Assembly: GCA_009869945.1 (NCBI GenBank)
Contig: WIXG01000737.1
Location: 1-23,952, forward strand
DNA: 23,952 nt
Direction of reading: 5' to 3'
DNA from: Mesaphorura yosii
Taxonomy: Eukaryota; Arthropoda; Collembola; Poduromorpha; Tullbergiidae
Position numbers and translations under genes: made by a program. The notes under the pieces were generated by a model. It worked only from the letters and a program-made list of their open reading frames with translations. It did no database searches and was not told the DNA's origin. This document shows positions 19,321 through 23,952 of this stretch, one piece after another. Position 1 is the first letter of the stretch. Every line of letters begins with the position of its first letter.

Positions 19321-19968
19321 AGCCATAAGTTAAGAGTACAGTCGTCGTCGTCGAACGTATGGGCGAGGTGAAGGGCGCACAGGGCCAAAATGTCGTCAAT
19401 TCACACATGGTCACAACTACAGACGATCACCACCCTCATGTATAAACTGAGACTGGTGCATGTGATCACCAAGGTGATCACCGTTGCTGATGAAAGCTTC
19501 CACGTGGACGTCATTTTGGAAACAAGACGGCACTACATTGAACGAGTTATTACTGTCAGTCTCCACCTGATGTATCGTGTATTCCTGCTGTCGTATGGAA
19601 TATGGTTTGACTTTACACAACCCAACCTCACTAAAGCCGGCAGCTACATGCTTTATGTGAGGATAATGGTAACGAACATGTCAATCACTGCCCTACTTAC
19701 TGAAAATGTTTTCGGGAAGCTGTACAGCAACTCACAATAATAATTATCCTGGCGCATTAAGCTAAGGAGTCCAACTGCACATTACGCATATTTAAACTAT
19801 TCTGGAACATTCCTGAATGAACTATTCGATTCTTGAACCTTGTCCGCTTTACCGTTAGACAAGCTTTATCAAGCTCCGGTGGTGAAGACCGCATTAGCCG
19901 TTTCCACATTAGTTAACTCACAAGACTTGAAAACAACGGCGAGTTCATAAATTTTGAGAGGATAAAGA
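19321..19968. other. Stretch with an unexplained ORF
   Basis: An open frame at 19390-19740 (+, 116 residues, MSSIHTWSQLQTITTLMYKL ...) has no motif I recognise and no splice partner. The palindrome GTGATCACC-AA-GGTGATCAC lies at 19462-19481. Given the neighbours, this may be transposon debris. Confidence 0.3.
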
Positions 19969-20100
19969 ATGCATAGTGCCCTGGTGCAGCCTGTCAAGCT
20001 TAAGGATACGAAGATCACCGTCACCCACCTCTGTGTCGTCAAGGAAATAAAACCGAATGTTGTCTTTCTGGGCTGTAATTTCAAGCTAGGCTATAATTAG
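19969..20100 (+). pseudogene. Possible retroelement aspartic protease tail
   Basis: A 43-codon frame (MHSALVQPVKLKDTKITVTH ... VVKEIKPNVVFLGCNFKLGYN, then TAG). The pattern of alternating strands followed by a hydrophobic LGxxFxxxYN ending resembles the second half of retrotransposon aspartic proteases (hydrophobic-LG-DFL). The catalytic DTG/DSG is not visible upstream. The call is tentative, supported mainly by the retroelement-rich neighbourhood. Confidence 0.3.
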
Positions 20101-20940
20101 GCCACATCCACGGCCTTCGCGGAAGGAGCAGCTTCGCCGCTGCTTGCTGCAAGACAGCCAAAGCAAAGAGTCATAATTTGGGGTCTATTCTTGCCTATTC
20201 GAGTGCTGCAATGATGAAGTAGTTGAGACGAAAACAATTGTACATAAATCTGCTAGGAGCAAGGGCATTTTGTAGCATTTTGTATGGCTCAGAGGAGAAG
20301 CCTTTTGAAGCGTGAATGTCATGCGTAACAGTTCACGGTGAATGGCGCACATATAAGTAGGAATTATGCATATCTAGAATCGAGTAGAAACAAGGTACCA
20401 CAGTAATATACTGTTTTTCAGGTTTGTAAGCTCCTAATCCTCCTATTCGACATCTGAACACGTGACAATGACTGACACACGTGGATTAAGCTGCTGGACT
20501 CAGGTTCAAATCAATCTCCAATTACGAAACATTGAATTTACTCAGCATGATGAAGAGAATATATGGTATGTAGATCCAGATTTCTGACCATGGTTTGCTT
20601 CAGTAGTGTCTCAAATTGAAAACGCGGCCATGATGGCCTTTATCAATATTGGATGCAAGGAGAAAGCAGAAATGGTAGCCCGCCTTCCGAGCGTGGCCGG
20701 TTTCCAGAGCCATTATTCTCACGATCACACCTAGGAAACAAAGACGCACTCATCCTAATTAGTTTTGTTCACGTCAAGGATAGACTCGTATAATTCGTGC
20801 TTCTCGAAACCTTTCATACCGATTCGGATACGACAAACTGAATGTCAGCCACTCTCGATGGAAGTATTTACTGGTCTTTGCACTTTGCAAACTATGCCGT
20901 TGCATGTTGAGACTTGCAAGTTGCAACTTGTAATGTGGTG
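20101..20940. other. Intergenic stretch, nothing firm
   Basis: No gene supported. GTGGATTAAGCTGCTGGACT followed by GGTTCAAATC (20481-20512) looks faintly like a tRNA A/B-box pair but lacks usable stems. Confidence 0.35.
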
Positions 20941-21361
20941 ATGATAAATCGAGTAGTCAGTCAATATGAAGGAAATTTGTGGTCAGCATCCTGCCCGGTA
21001 AGTGTGACTCGACGTTGGCCACATTTGGTTACGGTTCGTGCTTTCATACATGACTAGAAATTGTTCCTAGCCAGCAGTGACATTCGACAGTGATTCTACG
21101 CATCTTTCTTTTGTTTCACAGGATGCTGCTGCAATATATGTGATCGTCACATACAAAGTACTGCAGAGAGCAAATACAAACGAGCTTGTCAAAATCCTGA
21201 TAGCTGTGTGCAAGCATTTTGCAGAGGACGCAGGCTCGCATTGGAGGTTGGTCACATCGAAGACGGGGGCTCTACGACTCCTGCAGTGCAGATTGCAGAT
21301 GATGCCGGTGCAGTGCAGTGCGAAATGCTCTAACAAGCGGCCCAGAGTTGCCTATTCATAA
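20941..21361 (+). CDS. Candidate two-exon small protein, function unknown
   Basis: Exon 20941-20997 (MINRVVSQYEGNLWSASCP) joins exon 21122-21361 (DAAAIYVIVTYKVLQRANTN ...) in phase 0 to give 98 residues. The 124-bp intron has a consensus donor (GTAAGT) and a strong acceptor (TTCTTTTGTTTCACAG). The frame is open upstream of the ATG, so the start could be earlier. Exon 2 contains a mostly helical part (NELVKILIAVCKHFAEDAG) and then a Cys/Arg-rich tail, with no known domain. An alternative donor (GTTGGT at 21246) could splice to a 45-nt segment (about 21400-21444) bounded by CATCACAG and GTGAGA. Support is splice-signal quality and phase only; it might be coincidence. Confidence 0.4.
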
Positions 21362-21958
21362 CCAAGGAGCCTTGACAACAGTACAAGCACCATCACAGGC
21401 ATCGACAGCCTGCCTCAGATCCAGCAGATGAGTTGCCAACTCGGTGAGATACATCTCATATCGCACCTGCTTCTGCTTGCATCACATATCCGAAATGTAT
21501 GCGCGCATGAAACGCGCGGAAAAGATCTAATTCTTGATTATTTAGGAATTTATTCGTCACGAACAATGTGGATCTTGCTGGGATACTTCTGACAACTTCG
21601 AATCGAAACCTACATGCTTGCTTGTTGCGAGGGCTCGCATGACAGAATTAGTTTCAACTGTAATTAACTAATATAATCCATGTTAACATGGCCCAATTAA
21701 TTTCTTTCGGCTGCTTAACCACAAATATAGGAAATACTAGACAAAGTGTTTTTAATCGTTCCAGGAAGGAATGTTTTTAGCATAGCCTTTGTGCAGACGA
21801 AATTTTTTTTGCAATCTTGTTCTAAATTGATTCGACTGATTTCTCCTTTCTCGATTAGCTCGTTTGAGATTTCTTTTACATTGACCAGCAATCGATTGGA
21901 ATTTCCGTGTTTCTTTGTGGCGGCCAAGCTTTGGAATATTATGTTTCTATTTTATGCA
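21362..21958. other. Intergenic stretch upstream of the repeat-protein gene
   Basis: A plus-strand frame beginning at 21746 contains RNVFSIAFVQTKFFLQS and, further on, FFVAAKLWN. This faintly recalls the C-terminal end of LINE reverse transcriptases (RNxFxIPxxRTxFxxxS ... RLWN) but is too short and degenerate to call. An 8-T run lies within it. Confidence 0.3.
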
Positions 21959-21995
21959 TATAAAAAGCTCTGCTTATGGCTTCAATATTTAGTAG
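21959..21995 (+). promoter_or_regulatory. TATA box and initiator of the repeat-protein gene
   Basis: TATAAAA at 21959-21965 and a TTTAGTAG initiator-like sequence with its A at 21991, about 32 bp downstream. The coding ATG follows at 22026, giving a 5' leader of about 35 nt. The spacing and tight leader suit a highly expressed secreted-protein gene. Confidence 0.55.
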
Positions 21996-22025
21996 TCTTG
22001 ATTCGTAGCTTTTCAAGCCATCATC

Positions 22026-23252
22026 ATGTCAGCATTATCGCTCGGAGTTTTGGTTGCTGTTTGCGTAAGGCCTTCTCAGCCTTATACACGGTGACTTGGT
22101 TAAAATTTTCTTGAATTTCTTGGTTAGGTATATTCCCCTTGACGTTTTTTCATATTTTGATTAGTTCTGCTGTTCTGTTGTTTTATGACCTGGCCAGGCA
22201 ATTATTACAGCGCCGAATGTTTCATCAGAGCATGACATTGAGAAGAGATTCAGCTTGAATCCGTTGGCCTACGCCACCGACATCGCCAGCAATGCAATTG
22301 ACAAGGCAGGTTTCTCAGCCGTGAATCCAATCAAACTCGGGAGTAAGTTGGTGGGTGCATCAATGGGTACGATGGGTCTTTTCTGGGGCAAGCAAGAGAA
22401 TAAAAAGTGTTACTATTACTGGGGACTTGGATTCTCCGGACCTGAGTCTTGGAATCCGAGCAGATGGAATGGGGAAAAGTGGGACAAGGACGAGGAAGGA
22501 GGCTTGATGAATGCAGTCAGTAAGAATGCCACTTGATTAATGTACTTTGTAGAATTCTACAAGTTCTGTCTTTAGGTGACGCGATTGGTCTCGGCTTTAC
22601 TGCGTTTTTCCAATCTTGGGAAACGGAGGAGGCACGTGCGCAAACATGCAAAATGTTGGGAATGGGTTACAGCACACAACAACCCGGCTTCCCAAGCAAG
22701 CCCGGAACCTGCCCTGAAGGACCCGGCTGCTATGGTGTTCCAGGAAAAGCAGTGGTTGCACCACGACCGGGAGAACGTATTCCAGGCATGCCAGACTCGT
22801 ATGTCATTTATACAATACCGGGGAAAGATGGCGAAGTGCAGCCGGGAACACCGGGCTCCGTAGTGACCATCATGACACCTGGCAAACCACCAATTTATAT
22901 TCCGGGTGCTGAACCGACTACCGTGACTTACATAACTCCAGGCACACCAGGAACATACACGCCAGGTACACCAGGAACCACCGTCACGTATGTCACTCCA
23001 GGACAGCCAGGCACGTATCAACCAGGGAGCCCACCAACTAGTACGATGTATGTCAATCCCGGAACACCACCGCAGTATCAGCCAGGCACCCCGGGCACCA
23101 CCACCACATATGTCAACCCGGGACAACCAGGTCAATACCGGCCAGGCACTCCGGGCACCACCACCACAGTCTACCAGCCTGGACAGCCACCACAGTACCA
23201 ACCACCTCCTCAGCAACCACAGCAAATGTGCCAATGTCCTTGTCAAGGATAG
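22026..23252 (+). CDS. Secreted protein with seven 20-residue PGTPG-type repeats
   Basis: Three exons: 22026-22064, 22198-22519 and 22576-23252. The introns are 133 bp (GTAAGG ... GGCCAG, phase 0) and 56 bp (GTAAGA ... CTTTAG, phase 1). They give a 345-residue protein. A hydrophobic signal peptide (MSALSLGVLVAVCAIITA) is split by intron 1, with a possible dibasic site (EKR) at about residues 28-30. Residues about 31-190 form a Trp/Gly/Tyr-rich part with a few cysteines (KKCYYYWGLGF, CKMLGMGYS, CPEGPGC). Residues 195-334 are exactly seven tandem 20-residue units of the form TTVTYVTPGQPGTYQPGTPG. The tail is PQQMCQCPCQG. No domain is recognised. Repeats rich in Pro, Gly, Thr and Tyr with terminal cysteines suggest a structural extracellular protein (cuticle, secreted adhesive, silk-like or elastomeric), with Thr suitable for O-glycosylation. 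That role is inference. Confidence 0.85.
22797..23216 (+). repeat. Seven in-frame 60-bp tandem coding repeats
   Basis: Each unit encodes 20 residues with PG at positions 8-9 and 16-17 in most copies (TTVTYITPGTPGTYTPGTPG is typical). The first two units are the most diverged and units 3-6 the most alike, as expected if the array grew in its middle. No length change occurs between units. Confidence 0.85.
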
Positions 23253-23369
23253 ACTTCTTGAGACTTGACACTGTTGGTCAAACTATTTGATTGCTGAATA
23301 CGCTGTATTTTCCTGTATTTTGAATTTGGAATACACAAAAGTATGCGCAGATCGCTCCATGAACGTTAT

Positions 23370-23795
23370 TCTCTTGCTGCTTGAAATTTCTTCGGGAGAC
23401 CGACGCTCTTAAACAGACATTTCAAGCGGGTTCATTATGCAAGACCCGAGAAATTCCACACATTTGCCTGCCGGCTCTGCTCGAAACGCTTCTTCTCAAT
23501 CAACGATCTTGGCAGACATGAGAGGATTCTGCACAGAGGCGAACGACCCTTCCTTTGCCCACTGTGCTCCAAAGCGTTCTTCGGCAGTAGCCACCTCAAG
23601 AGGTGGCACTGCTAGGTACGCCTTGAAAGAGTTGAAACCCAATCAGTCGGACCAGCCCATCAAAGCAAGAGCAAGAACGGAGGCGGATCTCATCAGTGCC
23701 CGATGTTACTCAAAAGCTTTTAAAAGGGCATAAGACGTACGTGTGCATATGAGCGTCCACACAGGCGAGGTTGGGTATCTTGCTCGCGGTTAATT
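23370..23795 (+). pseudogene. Decayed C2H2 zinc-finger exon
   Basis: One frame reads the end of a finger (TLLNRHFKRVH), then a complete finger (CRLCSKRFFSINDLGRHERI-LH), the linker RGERPFL and a following CPLCSKAFFGSSHLKRWHC, ending at TAG (about 23612). Remnants of later fingers appear in other frames (HQCP; KAFKRA; DVRVHMSVHTGE at about 23717-23770). The TGxKP-like linkers and CxxC...HxxxH spacing identify a classical DNA-binding C2H2 array. Stop codons and at least two frame changes, plus loss of cysteines in the first finger, indicate a pseudogene or relic exon, unless short introns hide there. Confidence 0.6.
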
Positions 23796-23916
23796 CGAAA
23801 AGTGTCGTTGCCTGTTGCTTCATCTTATCGAGTCCGACAGTGTTAGTCGAATCGCGTGCGAACCCCTCATACTTACTCGCACTACCAAAGAAGGCGATAG
23901 ATTTCAGTTGACCATA

Positions 23917-23929
23917 CCCCCCCCCCCCC
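23917..23929. repeat. C13 homopolymer followed by AATAAA
   Basis: Thirteen cytosines, directly followed by AATAAA (23930-23935). It could be a polyadenylation site of a plus-strand transcript ending near the window edge, or a minus-strand poly-G artefact. Run length is prone to sequencing error. Confidence 0.6.
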
Positions 23930-23952
23930 AATAAAAAGAATCCTGACCTCCA

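Noticed and set aside
20481..20512. tRNA-like A/B box pair
   Set aside because: The B box is imperfect and no acceptor or anticodon stems form.
21746..22114. LINE C-terminal-like frame (RNVFSIAFVQT ... AAKLWN)
   Set aside because: Similarity is limited to a few scattered residues, with a long T run and no catalytic motif; the frame also overlaps the promoter and first exon of the repeat-protein gene.
1..23952. CRISPR arrays, rRNA genes, bacterial operons
   Set aside because: None present; the introns, AATAAA signals and receptor families show a eukaryotic nuclear region.

Overview
This is nuclear DNA of an arthropod. The genes carry short GT..AG introns (56-133 bp), and AATAAA signals and TATA boxes are visible. 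There is a cluster of insect-type chemoreceptor genes, a short TTAGG-type telomere motif, and a scatter of decayed transposons (P-element-like, BEL/Pao-like, LINE). A springtail or similar non-insect hexapod fits the very short introns and intron-poor receptor genes, but the species is inference.

Layout. 1-5010: chemoreceptor genes on the minus strand, all damaged. They are an ionotropic receptor (IR) pseudogene with two frame changes and a nonsense codon, an orphan N-terminal stub of a gustatory-receptor-like (GR-like) gene, and a nearly complete GR-like gene with one frameshift. A decayed P-element/THAP-type transposase end lies between them on the plus strand. 5853-7160: an intact GR-like gene (minus). 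7313-7751: a foldback (MITE-like) element with long inverted ends, a 10-bp direct repeat at its borders, a tRNA-like internal piece and four telomere-like units. 9224-11175: a two-exon gene with TATA and initiator for a secretory-pathway protein with a lysine/glycine/tryptophan-rich middle and one C-terminal membrane segment; extra 3' exons are possible. 12508-13671 (minus) and 14899-16887 (plus): an intact GR-like gene and an intact divergent IR, head to head. 17.6-20.1 kb: a graveyard holding an RNase H1 hybrid-binding-domain relic, a BEL/Pao-type gag relic, a LINE reverse-transcriptase fragment and a possible retroviral-type protease tail. 20941-21361: a candidate two-exon gene of unknown function. 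21959-23252: a three-exon gene, with TATA box, for a secreted protein ending in seven exact 20-residue Pro/Gly/Thr/Tyr repeats. 23370-23795: a decayed C2H2 zinc-finger exon.

Functionally the window is a chemosensory receptor cluster (two IRs, three GR-like genes plus a stub) under birth-and-death evolution, interleaved with transposon debris and two novel-looking secreted or membrane proteins. All splice models come from reading splice signals and reading-frame phase by eye; no database search was possible.
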